DNA of 64,000 nt, from NCBI GenBank assembly GCA_028583405.1, contig CM053244.1, positions 5,286,299 to 5,350,298 on the forward strand. Reading direction: 5' to 3'. The stretch comes from Pogonophryne albipinna (lineage: Eukaryota; Chordata; Actinopteri; Perciformes; Artedidraconidae). Under the pieces are notes generated by a model that ran no database searches, was not told where the DNA came from, and worked only from the letters and a program-made list of their open reading frames with translations. Positions 1 to 10,500 of this stretch are shown here, one piece after another. The translations under genes and the position numbers were made by a program. The number at the start of each line of letters is the position of its first letter. The stretch's first letter is position 1.

Positions 1-99
1 GCAAAGGTATTAATTGTTACCACTTAATTGTTCTATTCTATGAATCTTATTACTAGCTTCATCATTTAATATTACAATACATCACTTTGTCTTTCCCAG

Positions 100-328
100 C
101 ACAGAATACCTGACTGCGGAGGACTTTGTTGCAGAACTCTGCAAAAATAACAAATACATCTTGGAGCAGGTTCAATATGAATAGAGCCAATGTGTGGGAT
201 GGAGTAATCCGCGGCTTCAAAGGTGCCTCATTCGACCCCTCTCATTCAACGTCAGTTAAGTTCATTGATGATGAGGGACAAACTGAGGATGGAGTGGACA
301 CTGGTGGTCCCAAGCGTGAGTTCCTAAC
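100..328 (+). pseudogene. HECT-domain E3 ligase exon, broken (G2E3-like)
   Basis: A pyrimidine-rich 3' splice acceptor (ctttcccag, ending at 99) precedes a coding-like stretch. From about 184 it encodes the start of a HECT ubiquitin-ligase domain: NRANVWDG, then a conserved VDTGGPKREFL motif. The upstream half (TEYLTAEDFVAEL...) reads in a different frame and hits a stop near 180, so about one base has been lost or gained there. The exon is cut at 329 by a hAT-like repeat, so the catalytic cysteine lobe is absent. HECT enzymes transfer ubiquitin through a C-terminal cysteine, and this fragment cannot do that. The family assignment rests on the DTGG-REF signature. The closeness to G2E3-like multicopy fish genes is an inference. 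Confidence 0.55.
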
Positions 329-1215
329 TAGGGATGGGTACCGAGCCCCGGTATTAAACGGGCCCCGGGGCTGAATTATTAAAGACCGTGGTACCGTTAA
401 GCTCCGACGTTAACAGCCTTTTTATTGGTACTGGAGACATGTAAAAAATATATGTATATGTATTATTGCTACACAAATATTATATTGCAGTTTTAGTGTT
501 GCCAACTCAGTTTCTAATATGCAAAATGCGTCTTTTTAGTATTTTTGATCTTTCCAATCCAGACGAGATGTCTCTCCCCCGCCTGTGTGCGAGGGGGCGG
601 GGCAGTTTACACACACGCAGCTGCTACATGCAGCAACACACACACACGGAGGAGATGGCGGAGAGAACGCGCTCCAAGGTGTGGATAAACTTTACCTGTT
701 CGATGTGGACAATTCTCGTTACCAAAAGTGCATTAAGAGTTTAGCATGTAAGGGCGGTAACACGAGCAATTTGTCTAAACATTTAGCAAAAGTGCTCCAC
801 ATTCAGACGGAGTAATGCACCGGGTTCGACTGTCTTTCTAGCTAGCTCTGTAGCCCCATCCACGAGTAACGTTTCCACGTCAGGTGTTATGTATGCTAGC
901 AGCAACACACGGAGTTAACTCAATGATACAAACATGGGTTAATGATTAGAGGTAACTGAGTTATTTATTTTGTTAAAGTTTCAACTATTCTGTCATCAGA
1001 TTATTTAATACAATTTGTTAAAACATTGTTGTTTCTTTTGATGTGAAACATTATGTATTTAATTTAAATAAAAAGCAATGTTAGTTTTGTTCACAATTTG
1101 TTTAGTTAGTTTACCTTATTTTTTTCTCCAAAAGAACCGATAAGAGTACCGTTAAAAGACCGGACCGATAAGCGGTATTGATAAAAGTAGTAGTGCCGTT
1201 AAAACCTTAACGATA
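329..1215 (+). mobile_element. hAT-type DNA transposon remnant with BED-finger trace
   Basis: The left end (tagggatgggtaccg) and the right end, read in reverse complement (gtatcgttaag...), look like a hAT terminal inverted repeat. The outer few bases on the right were lost where the next repeat begins. Many degenerate gtaccgttaa motifs sit near both ends. In the middle, 655-815 encodes a BED zinc finger split over two frames. No transposase core remains, so this is a deletion derivative. Confidence 0.5.
655..815 (+). pseudogene. BED zinc-finger fragment of a hAT transposase
   Basis: One frame gives ERTRSKVWINFT, the start of a BED finger (conserved W and F). Another frame gives C...C followed by KGGNTSNLSKHL...H, the second half of the C2H-type finger with the TSNL-HL signature. 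The two halves lie in different frames, so a frameshift separates them. BED fingers bind DNA at the transposon ends. The fragment ends at a stop at 813-815 and is not functional. Confidence 0.55.
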
Positions 1216-1436
1216 CACTGTAAAATATTACCATGATTTCACAATATTTAGCTGTAATATTTTACAATAAATTACTGTTTTACCACTTTACAGTCTTTAC
1301 CTGTGATGTTCACAATATAATACTGTAATTTAGAATTTCACAGTGAAATCAATACATTCACAGGATCAATGATTGCCAGGATTTCACAACATTTTACTGT
1401 ATTATTTCATAGTAAAATACTGTATTCAGACCATCC
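1216..1436. repeat. AT-rich MITE-like repeat starting CACTGTAAAAT
   Basis: The segment begins CACTGTAAAATATT immediately after the truncated hAT end. It is full of short paired motifs (acagtaaa/tttactgt) able to fold back. The start matches the terminal repeat of the complete copy at 13830-14273. No coding. Confidence 0.4.
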
Positions 1437-1623
1437 TTTGTGATAACACAACAAATTAAGTGATTTTCTGGCTTTTATCGCTCTTGAATGGCTTTAAATA
1501 CTAATTTCTTTCTTTGGTGCAGGTTTTACTTACATTGAAAGGGGCACCGCTGCATGTGCCTTAAAATGAACGATGCAACATATAAATCTATGTGAAATGG
1601 TTGTCTTGGCTTATTGTTTTCAG

Positions 1624-1744
1624 GTGCTTCCTGGGCATTAATCCTGAGACGGGCTCGAAAGCCAAAAAGAGGCATGGCAATTTAAACCCCCATGTCAGCA
1701 CATTCTTCAGAAAACGTGTTGACTTCGAGTGGATGTCTGTGTAG
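1624..1744 (+). CDS. Possible terminal coding exon of unrecognised gene
   Basis: A splice-acceptor-like run (ttgttttcag, ending at 1623) is followed by a 40-codon open frame that starts at 1625 (CFLGINPETGSK...) and ends in VDFEWMSV with a TAG at 1742-1744. It is basic and has no domain I can name. ERV1 begins at 1747, two bases after the stop, so the provirus would sit in this gene's 3' untranslated region. It could equally be an exon of an old repeat-borne gene. No upstream exon of the same gene is obvious between 1437 and 1623. Confidence 0.35.
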
Positions 1745-1746
1745 AC
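1743..1746. repeat. ERV1 target-site duplication, left copy (AGAC)
   Basis: AGAC directly precedes the 5' LTR. The same four bases follow the 3' LTR at 13242-13245. A 4-bp duplication is typical of gammaretrovirus-type integration and fixes both provirus edges. Confidence 0.8.
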
Positions 1747-2440
1747 TGATGGTTTATTGATAAGGCAAAAGTAACTGAAGTAAAGATATAGTAAAACAAG
1801 CTAAAATGTAATGCTGCAATCATTGAGAAGCCTCAGTGGAAATATACTGTGTGAATACTGTGTGCAACAACAACGATGAGTCAACCAGATTAAGAACAGA
1901 GGCATCCTGTTCTGTCCAAACTGAAATGCAACAAGGTTGCAGAACTAATTTGTTCTCACACAAAGTCTTGTGAGAACCAAGCAGGCGCAACGTTTCCCAA
2001 GGACAGTCTTGTGAGCGAAAACCAACCTAAGGGTTGCTGGGCAGCAAAGGCAGATTACACCAAGAGAGAGCACCAAAGGTGGGGGCTTCACAGCAAAAAC
2101 TATAAAGAACAGGATGTTTCTATAACTCGGGGCTCTCTTTAACTGGGATCTTACTCTGACGGACCTGTCACGGTGAGACCTCAAGAAGGAGTCCCCAAAG
2201 CGCTTTGTGGTATTGTATCAAATTGAATGTATTTGCTGAACTGTGATTAAAGTACCAAAGTAATATCAGAACCAAATCGGAGTACGAAGTCCAGTGGTGT
2301 TTGACTGTTTGACTATTTCTAGACTATTGCCTCTGCTCTCCAGAAAAGAACGGTTCACCGGGAACATCGGGCCAGACCCTGCTCTGGCCATATCCAAACG
2401 ATCTGCGCGGAGTACGGACTAGGTCCTGTGTACCCCAACA
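1747..2440 (+). repeat. ERV1 5' LTR
   Basis: 694 bp, TG...CA termini. I aligned it by eye with the 3' LTR (12507-13241) and saw only two substitutions (A/C in the agaact-atttg stretch and C/T in ccaaat-gg), plus a 41-bp duplication present only in the 3' copy. A TATA-like tataaag is at 2101-2107 and an ATTAAA polyadenylation signal at 2246-2251, giving a conventional U3-R-U5 order. The LTR drives transcription of the + strand provirus. Confidence 0.9.
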
Positions 2441-2443
2441 GCT

Positions 2444-2461
2444 TGGTGACCCCGACGTGAT
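2444..2461 (+). promoter_or_regulatory. ERV1 primer-binding site, tRNA-Trp type
   Basis: The 18 bases TGGTGACCCCGACGTGAT lie three bases after the LTR. They are complementary to the 3' end of vertebrate tRNA-Trp, the primer used by Rous sarcoma virus. Reverse transcription of ERV1 would start here. Confidence 0.85.
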
Positions 2462-3064
2462 GGTCAGAGCAGGAGGAACTGGACACCGGTGACCTTCTGA
2501 GAGTGGACGGAATAAAAACTTCGGCTTATCAAAAATCCCCAAAACACAGCTAAACCCGGGTAGGACACAGAACCAAGGTAAGCACCTACCTGTTACAGCT
2601 AAATGGTGTGATTGACATATTACAAAATTTTAGAGTTGTGCTACGGGATAAAATAAGACGAATGTATAAACCAAACCAGAAAAACAGATAAAAAACTATT
2701 TTGAAGTTCAGCAACTGCATAACAAATTTGTGGGAGAAGAAGCGGGTGGAACCCGTAATTTATAAGGACTCGCCGTAGTCCAAGGGATGGTGTAAACCTG
2801 ATCGCCGTATCAGTTACCCAGAGCAGTATAAACCTAGTGGAGTGACACTAGTTACTAAGATAAAGCGTCAGCCTAATAACAGTCATTAGCAGCCAGGAGG
2901 TGTAAACCTGATCACCGTATCAGTTACCCAGAGCAGTATAAACCTAGTGGAGTGACACTAGTTACTAAGATAAAGCGTCAGCCTAATAACAGTCATTAGC
3001 AGCCAGGAGGTATCAGACTAGGAAAGACACTAGCGACCATAGGAGAAGTAGAAAGAAAGGAAAA
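2462..3064 (+). other. ERV1 leader with 110-bp tandem duplication
   Basis: Untranslated leader between the primer site and gag. It contains two near-identical 110-bp units, 2791-2900 and 2901-3010, differing at one visible position (atcGccg / atcAccg). Packaging signals and the major splice donor of retroviruses lie in this region. No specific donor could be assigned. Confidence 0.7.
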
Positions 3065-5764
3065 ATGGAAGGTGAATTTGAGAGAGAAAGGAAGCAGGGC
3101 TTCTTGGTTCCAGCAGCCCGTGGGGTTATATGGAAAAAATGGATAGAGGAAGGACGAAAACATCTGAAGGAAGAGGATTGGAATAAATGGGAGAAAAAGG
3201 TGGCACGAGTGTACCGCAATTTGTCAGATAATGGTATCTTGACGGCATACAGGCAGAATCACGTGGATGCACAAGGGAAGTCAATAAGAGGAAAAAGTCC
3301 AGCGGAAATGTTTGAAAAAGGAAAGAAAAACATAGAGGAACAACTAAAAAGACATAATTCCACAAAGTGTGGGATGTTCGGGAGAAAAGGACACCAATAT
3401 ACGCGAGATAGATTAGAGGGACTAGTAAGGACTTGCCATGTCCTCATCTCAGCCGCAGGAACAGTAACAAATAGCGGAACACCAGGGCCCACCCTACAAG
3501 CACCTCTTACAGAAGCAGCACCCAGGCCAGCCCAAATCATAGTAACTCCCCCAACAGCCACAGGCGCAGCCGTCCAAAACAGATTATATCCCGAACTCCC
3601 CAGCGACGGCCCGTTTTCGCCGCCCCCATATAGCCCGAATAATCCTTTTATTCAGACCACACTTTCCCCGATCAAAACACCCCCTCCAGGACCAAGCACA
3701 GGGGGAGTAGGAGAAAACTTCTATCAAATACAGGGAAAGGTTAAACTAACGCCAACATCCCCACCCCAGGAAGCTAGAGCCACCTCCACCCCAAACCAGA
3801 CGCCGTCGTATGGCCAGGGCAAACCTAGGTGGACAGACACACCATACCCTAAACACGGCAGAAATCATGAGCCCGCAGCTCAAAATTCCGGTCGTTCCGA
3901 AGACGAACGTAGTTTCACGAACGCCGAAGCAAACAGACGCGCAGAAGCAGCACAGCAAGAAAGGGCAGACTTAAGCGATGAAAGGGAATCACAGCACACT
4001 AATTACCCTAGTAAGGACCAGGGCCAGCGGAGCCATAGCCATGGCTATGCCGCGCCAATTGAGGGAAAGGGGGAGTCGGAATCTGAGTTTAGTGACATAA
4101 ACTGGGGTGGGAGGGAAGGGGCATGCGGCACGGATACACACCCATCATCGTACCGTTCCCCGGAAAATGAAGGGTATGAAAGAAGACAAGTCCAGATGAC
4201 AGATACAGAACGTTCACAAATCCACAATAAACTGCTAACAGATTTTGAAATGGTTAAGAATAACACCAGGCGCGAAACTAAGGGTGGGAGTAGGGGGCCA
4301 GACCCCCTCCCTTTAACAGATTCAGACGGATCAGACTCAGACACCCCGCCGGAACGCCCACACACCAGACAAACCACTCAACGCCAACTACAGATAGTTC
4401 TGACAGGCACAGTAGATGCAGGGGCCATTACGCGCAAAAGAGCCAAGGATAGGGCCGCACCCACCACAGCACACGCTAAACAATGCCTAGTCACACAGCC
4501 CCCTACTCAACAAATGCCACTGCTCGCCACAGCAGGGGGAGGTACAATGTATCAGCCGTACTCCCTGTCTGACTTAGGGACTCTGGCAGGCCTCATGCCA
4601 CCACTCTCCGAAGGGGGAGCCCCGTGGATGAGAGCGTTTGGGACCCTGGGATCAGGCCAAACTGTTTGCCTAGGCGATTTCCGCCGAATCCTAGGACATC
4701 AAACCAGCCCTTTTGATTTAGCAGAGATAGAAACCAGAGCTGCCTGCAGCACCTCCCCAAACCACACAACACTCAACACACAACTGATGACCTCACTAGG
4801 AGATGCAGTTAGAACAAAATGGCCTACTGTACACAAAACCGTAGCCTTTAGCATTAAACCCGACGAAACATGTTCGGCCTTTTTAGCCAGGGCAGAAGGC
4901 GAGTATAGGGACCTGACTGGGGTGCACCACTCCTCGGACGCCACACACAGAACGCTATATAAAGCGGCCGTGTGGGCCGCCCTCCCTAAAAGCGTGAAAG
5001 ACGCCATGGAGGACAATCCTGAAACCCCACATCAAACTATGATACAGTGGAACAGGGCCATACTTCATTACCACCGTAAAACTGCTGAGAAACAACAATC
5101 AACCGCCTCTAAAATAGATGACTTAAAAATGAGATTGTTAATCTCGCAGTTGGCCGTCTCAACTAAAAACGAGGCAGAAGGAAAGGATAGCAAAGCTAAA
5201 AAACAGATGACCCTAACCCCAGAGCAACACCCTCACATCATGGCTCCAGTTCAACCCTATCCCCCTCCTCCTGTACAGGCCGCAATCGCCTCACACCCAG
5301 TAGGAACAGGGTACGCATACGCATATCCTCCCCCACCAGCCCCATATGGTCCAAGCCCAGGTGGCTACCACCCGGGTACCTCAGGTACCCAAGGGGGATG
5401 CCATTATTGCGGTAAACCCGGCCATTACATCGCAGCATGTCGCTCCTTAATCGCAGATAAAGCTGCCAACACAGTACACGCACCAGCACACGCCCGCCCT
5501 CCACCTCCGCCAGGCGGATACCGAGGCAGAGGAACCCCAAATGGGGGCGCGCCTCAAGGGCATGGGGGTCCAGCCAGAGGCGGATATACCGCCCCACATG
5601 TGGCCCAAGGGGTATATGTCCCAGCCGGCGCTCCGCCCCAAGGTGCCCAAACAGCATACCCAGGGTATCCTCCCACTCACCCACCTCCCCAGCAACTCCC
5701 GGTGTTCGGAGAATATGGGTTTGAGGGATACCCTGAACCAGATCCCGACCAATTCCACACATAG
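3065..5764 (+). CDS. gag: ERV1 Gag polyprotein (intact ORF)
   Basis: An 899-residue open frame that would build the virus particle core. The N-terminus is basic and charged (MEGEFERERK) and lacks the glycine at position 2 needed for myristoylation. Residues ~130-450 are proline/polar-rich. From ~495 a capsid-like region begins (MYQPYSLSDLGTLAG..., later CLGDFRRILG). One CCHC zinc knuckle, CHYCGKPGHYIAAC, lies at ~779-792, followed by an RG/P-rich nucleocapsid tail. It is longer than murine-type Gag (about 540 residues), mainly through the proline-rich insert. It ends at a TAG at 5762-5764, and protease continues in the same frame after it, as in gammaretroviral readthrough. It is the only uninterrupted ERV1 gene. 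Confidence 0.9.
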   Translation: MEGEFERERKQGFLVPAARGVIWKKWIEEGRKHLKEEDWNKWEKKVARVYRNLSDNGILTAYRQNHVDAQGKSIRGKSPAEMFEKGKKNIEEQLKRHNSTKCGMFGRKGHQYTRDRLEGLVRTCHVLISAAGTVTNSGTPGPTLQAPLTEAAPRPAQIIVTPPTATGAAVQNRLYPELPSDGPFSPPPYSPNNPFIQTTLSPIKTPPPGPSTGGVGENFYQIQGKVKLTPTSPPQEARATSTPNQTPSYGQGKPRWTDTPYPKHGRNHEPAAQNSGRSEDERSFTNAEANRRAEAAQQERADLSDERESQHTNYPSKDQGQRSHSHGYAAPIEGKGESESEFSDINWGGREGACGTDTHPSSYRSPENEGYERRQVQMTDTERSQIHNKLLTDFEMVKNNTRRETKGGSRGPDPLPLTDSDGSDSDTPPERPHTRQTTQRQLQIVLTGTVDAGAITRKRAKDRAAPTTAHAKQCLVTQPPTQQMPLLATAGGGTMYQPYSLSDLGTLAGLMPPLSEGGAPWMRAFGTLGSGQTVCLGDFRRILGHQTSPFDLAEIETRAACSTSPNHTTLNTQLMTSLGDAVRTKWPTVHKTVAFSIKPDETCSAFLARAEGEYRDLTGVHHSSDATHRTLYKAAVWAALPKSVKDAMEDNPETPHQTMIQWNRAILHYHRKTAEKQQSTASKIDDLKMRLLISQLAVSTKNEAEGKDSKAKKQMTLTPEQHPHIMAPVQPYPPPPVQAAIASHPVGTGYAYAYPPPPAPYGPSPGGYHPGTSGTQGGCHYCGKPGHYIAACRSLIADKAANTVHAPAHARPPPPPGGYRGRGTPNGGAPQGHGGPARGGYTAPHVAQGVYVPAGAPPQGAQTAYPGYPPTHPPPQQLPVFGEYGFEGYPEPDPDQFHT

Positions 5765-6328
5765 GGGCTCCTAGGACTCTCCCCTGTGAGAGGGCTTGCG
5801 GAACCTCTCATAAATGTCACAGTATTAGAAGACAATCTACCTTTTCTAGTTGATTCAGGGGCCCGGTATTCTACTCTGAAAAACCCTAAATACCAGGCCC
5901 AAGCTTCTAATAACTCTGTGGTGGGGTTTTCAGGACAAACCGAATATCTTCCGCTGACTAAACCCCTCCCCTCGTCCCTAGCGGGTCAAAGTTTCACACA
6001 CCCATACCTCCTCTCTCCCCAATGTCCCGCCAACCTACTGGGCAGAGACGTTCTTGTAAGATTAAATGCCTCCATCTTGTGCTCACCTGATGGACTGCGC
6101 GTTTCTTTCCCAAATGGTACCTTTTTCAACTGTTCTGCCACAATAGGTTCAGGCTCTCAGATGCTCCTAGCTAAGTCAACCAGACCAGAATCTTTCCAAG
6201 AGACCACAATATACTGGTATGTACAGCATGTTCTCCCTGTGGAAACCCTGGCTGCAGGCCCTGGGACCCTATGGACCAACCCCAGACCCCCCTCATATTA
6301 CCTTTTTCTATTCACGCAGCCCCTTTGA
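5765..6328 (+). CDS. pro: ERV1 protease (same frame as gag, after TAG)
   Basis: This aspartic protease would mature Gag and Pol. The catalytic LPFLVDSGARYST motif is at about 5840-5878, and the flap/C-terminal region (LLGRDVLV) follows. The frame is identical to gag, separated only by the TAG, with no start codon needed if the stop is read through. The frame runs to a stop at 6326-6328, but homology to the polymerase lead region switches to the +1 frame near 6200-6260 (WKPWL...PYGP). The same switch occurs in ERV-C. Confidence 0.8.
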   Translation, partial: GLLGLSPVRGLAEPLINVTVLEDNLPFLVDSGARYSTLKNPKYQAQASNNSVVGFSGQTEYLPLTKPLPSSLAGQSFTHPYLLSPQCPANLLGRDVLVRLNASILCSPDGLRVSFPNGTFFNCSATIGSGSQMLLAKSTRPESFQETTIYWYVQHVLPVETLAAGPGTLWTNPRPPSYYLFLFTQPL

Positions 6329-9300
6329 TGAAACGTTTGCTGCAGAATGGGATGATAAAAAATATGACAAGCAAGACTTTGCCAATGTGGGGCGCATTTT
6401 TGTCTCACCGGCCGGGGTAGTAGCTGAGGTTTTCTTAACTGACGAACAACAATACTGGTATCGGATGGGTCCTGAAGCAGTTCCCCACATTTCCCTACTA
6501 TTGGGTCCCGACTCAGAAGCCAGATCGCTCGGTCCCTTTGTAAAAAAGGCCCAACAGGCTGTCGACTGGATCCAAACTGACATTCCACAGGTCCAATACT
6601 CACCGTCCCTCAAAGCACACTCCATTACCCACTCGTCAAGCGAAGGCATAATGTACGAGGAAGCTCCTGTAGTAAGAGACCACCACCTAGACAAACAAGA
6701 CCACCAGGATACAGAAAAAATGTTCTCACGTCTACCAACCAGTCTATGGTCATCAGATCCATATGACGTAGGACACTGTAAGGACGCCATACCTGTCACA
6801 TTCCAGTACACTCCTGACCCTCCAGTGTATCGCCCCCAGTACCCTATGGCACCAGCAGCTAAACTAGGTATCGATCAAACTATACTAGGCCTAAAAAGAT
6901 CAGGGGTACTCGAACCTTCCACCGACAGGCGTTGGAACACCCCCATCCTGCCAGTAAAAAAGGCAGGGGCAAAAGTTACAGAATGGCACATGATCTCCGT
7001 GCCATCAATTCTCGCATCATCACTCCATGTATCCCTGTACCCAACCCACACGTTGCAGTGGCCCAGATTGGACCCGGACATAGGTATTTCACTGTCATAG
7101 ACTTGGCAAATGCCTTTTTCTGCATACCCTTGGCTGAGGAAATGAGACATATCTTCTCTTTTGTCCATGACGGAGAGCGACTGCAATACACCAGACTACC
7201 ACAAGGGTTCAATCTCTCACCAGGTATTTTCAACAAAGCCCTGAGGAAACAGCTTCAGGATTTAGCTCTACCCACAGACACCATACTGGTCCAGTATGTG
7301 GACGACCTACTAATCGCTAGCCCCGACGCTTCATCCTGCTTAACAGCCACTGAAGTCGTTTTGAACCGACTCGCAGAACGTGGTTTCAAAGTCTCTAAAA
7401 CTAAAGTGCAATGCGCACGCAAAGAGGTCTCCTTTCTCGGCCGGCTCCTTACCGAGGACGGCACCGCGATGTCCAGTACACACCAAGACTCTATTCTATC
7501 ACACCCTAAGCCCATCAATGTTAAAGACATGTTGTCATTTCTTGGCCTATGTGGCTACTCCAGCATGTACTTACCAGACTACAAATCACGCACAGGCCCA
7601 TTGCGCGCCCTTGTAAGTGACCTCGGGGCCCGCAATCTCACAGCCCGTCTCGTTTGGGACACGGATTCTGACAATGCATTCATCTCATTGAAACAAGAAA
7701 TGTCCTCTGTCTGTGCCCTCTCCTCTGCCGACTACCAATACCCCTTTTACCTGGATATTTCTGAAAGAGAAGATACGGTAAATGGTGTTCTATTTCAGAA
7801 AAAGGGGGGTCAGAGCAGTGGTAGGACAGTTTTGCTGTACGCAAGCGTCTCCTTAGACTCGGCTGAGTCAAAAGAGCCACCCTGTGTAAGACACGCGGCA
7901 GGCACAGCCAGAATTTTACGAAAAATAGAACATATCGTAATGAGACACCCACTCACAGTACTAACAAGCCACAGCATAGTCTCATTTGTCAACTCTGCAG
8001 CCTTCACTATGACTTCCGCCAGACAGACCAGGTTAGAAAAAGCATTAACCCAGGCACACATCACCTACACACATGAAGGCATAAACATGGCAGACTACCT
8101 ACCAGGCGAGGGCAAACCACACAGGTGTGAGGAACAGGTACTACAGGATGTAAAAATACGCTCAGACATGCAGGATACTCCTTTACCTGGGGCAATAGAC
8201 CTGTTCACAGATGGGTGTTGTTTCCGACATCCACAGGAAGGCCTAAAGGGGGCCTACGCAGTGGCCAGACATAATGAGAACACAGGAGAGTTTGACACAA
8301 TAACCACAGCCACTGTCAAGGGAAAGGTGTCAGCACAACTTGCTGAACTAAAAGGTGTAATCGCCGCCTTATCCCAAGGTATAGATCAAGACATAAACAT
8401 ATACACTGACTCTGCCTACGTACATGGGGTAGTCCACCACGACCTCAAACGATGGCTTAGAGCCGGGTTCATCACAAGCTCAGGAACCCCAGTAAAACAT
8501 TACCAGGAAATAAAAATACTGGAAGAAGCCCTCATGAAACCAAGACGAGTGGCTATAATCAAATGTAAAGGACATTCAAAAACCCCAGGGTATCTAACAG
8601 ATGGGAATAATGCAGCAGACCAAGGGGCTAAAAGAACCGCAGGGTACGAACCATCGTTCTCACAAATGGTCCAAAAAGCACCCCCTGAAGGAATACTCGA
8701 AGCTAGAACAGATGAGGGTCTGTTTGAAGAACAATCAAAAGCCTCACCACAAGAAAAGACTGCATGGCGGAACAAAGGGGCCAGGCAGGGAGCACATGAC
8801 ATATGGTACTCCCCAGATGGGAGACCAGTCATCCCACCCGGATGGGTAAGGGCAATGTTAAAAGAAGCACACACTCCAGCACATGTAGGGAAAAATCAAA
8901 TGCTCCGTTCCCTAACACACTGGTGGCATCCATACCTACCAGATTTAGTGGCCAATCATTTGGAAGAATGCAGCATATGCGGATGCTACAACATCAGGGC
9001 CACTATCAAACCACACCAAGGAAAGTTTCCCCCAGTTACCATGGCTGGAGAAGAAATAGTTATAGACTACACAGACATGATAGACAGACATCAGGGAAAA
9101 AGGTACGTGCTGGTTGTGATAGATGCCTACACGGGATGGCCAGAGGCCATACCCTGTGCAAAGGAAGACTCAAAAACTGTTATCCAATTCCTCGTTCAGT
9201 CCTACATCCCACGACATGGGTTTCCCTAAAAAAGTTAGGAGCGACAACGGGAGTCACTTCAGAAATCATGACCTAGCCACCGTAGAAGCTTCTCTAGGCC

Positions 9301-10001
9301 TGACCCACAAATTCGGGGCAGTGTACCACCCACAGTCACAGGGAAAGGTAGAAAGGATGAACCAGAACATGAAACAGAAACTTGCCAAAACTATGGAAGA
9401 AACAGGGCTGAACTGGTTAGAGGCGCTACCATTGGTCTTACTGGTGATTCGTAGCACCATTTGCCAGAACCACAGGTTTCTCTCCATATGAGATGACCCA
9501 TGGACACCAGTTTCCTGGCCCAGGGGCAGGAACCACGGTTTCCAAAGAACTCTATGAACGAGTAGGGCATGAAGACTATTTATAAACAACTAAAATGCCT
9601 TGTTGCAGAGTTCGCTGACGAATCCACAGAAACACGAGCCAAGGGACATACCGAAGAAGCTGAGGGTGGCAGAGACGTGGAGTACATCCGACTGAAGACG
9701 GTCAAACCCAAGTGGTGTGCCCCACGCTTCACCGGACCCCACAAAGGTAACCCAGAGAACAGACCACGCTGTGCGACTAGAAGGAAAAGGAGACACGTGG
9801 TACCACTGGTCCCGATGTGTGGCGGCACCAACTCCAACCAGGACCCTTGAAGACACGGCTATCGACCTAGAGGACCTCCACATCCGGTCAGCAGAAGGCA
9901 CCCCGACCCAGGACCCCACTGAGGACAACGGAGGGGGCCCATCCAACAGCCTAGGAGATAACAGCCGGCAAGGAGGCACGACAAGGGACCGCACCCCCTG
10001 A
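6172..10001 (+). pseudogene. pol: ERV1 Pol: RT, RNase H, integrase (frameshifted)
   Basis: The polymerase is readable throughout but changes frame. A pre-RT region runs in +1 to about 6970. From there RT (LPQGFNLSPGIF, YVDDLLIA near 7296) continues in the gag frame, with RNase H (LFTDGCCF near 8206, YTDSAYVHG). The integrase HHCC zinc finger follows (~8875-8985) and the first catalytic D (IDYTDM, ~9065). At about 9220, by an A-run, it shifts again to +1 for RSDNGSHF and the E of YHPQSQGKVERMN. Further shifts occur near 9475 and 9748 before the C-terminal domain (PRFTGP, HAVRLEGKGDTW). At least four indels therefore prevent a full protein. Several lie in homopolymers, so assembly error should be excluded. 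Confidence 0.85.
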
Positions 10002-10084
10002 GCAGGCGGTACACCACACGCATTACATACACCCACCACAGTAAGAGATCCATTTAAACTGACACACAGGACTAAGACTTTGAA

Positions 10085-10500
10085 AAAGACAATGGCAAAA
10101 GGCAAAAGGGGGAGCCTAGTTCTCAGCTCGCATACCTCGCTCTGGCCCTAATGGGGGTAATCATGATCGGAATCCTAGTGATACTACTTGGAGAACGACC
10201 CAGAGAGATCAAAGACAACACACCAAGAAATGTCACTTCACCACCAAACCCCACACCACAAAATCACTCCAGTAAGACCCGTACAAAACGTGATGTTTCA
10301 CAAACACGTGCCACGGTGTACACAGTAAATTTCACAAAATGCGACCAAAAAGCTTCACTTAAACGCGTTTCCCTTACACTGTGTATACCTGAAAAATCAA
10401 GCACAACTAGTCTAATCCCGTACTCAAGTCTAACAAATAACCATGGCCAAAATGGTAGAAGTTGGGGCAACGGGTATCAATTAAGCAATAGCTCACGACA
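10085..10500 (+). pseudogene. env: ERV1 env, 5' part (leader and start of surface subunit)
   Basis: Open frame with a possible start at 10151 (MGVIMIGILVILLG, a signal/anchor segment). The frame is open upstream, so a spliced start is possible. About 46 residues in, a KTRTKR basic site resembles a furin cleavage motif, which would release a leader peptide. Several N-glycosylation motifs (NVT, NHS, NFT) follow. The frame is broken at roughly 10483-10500 by an inserted foldback element, and env resumes at about 11737. Env normally mediates receptor binding and fusion, but this copy cannot as it stands. Confidence 0.7.

Noticed and set aside
5238..5762. 174-codon antisense open frame over ERV1 gag
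   Set aside because: It shadows the proline/glycine-rich gag tail. GC-rich codons leave the antisense open, and there is no start context or domain.
8500..8874. 124-codon antisense frame over RNase H/integrase
   Set aside because: It overlaps a clear pol reading on the other strand and has no recognisable motif.
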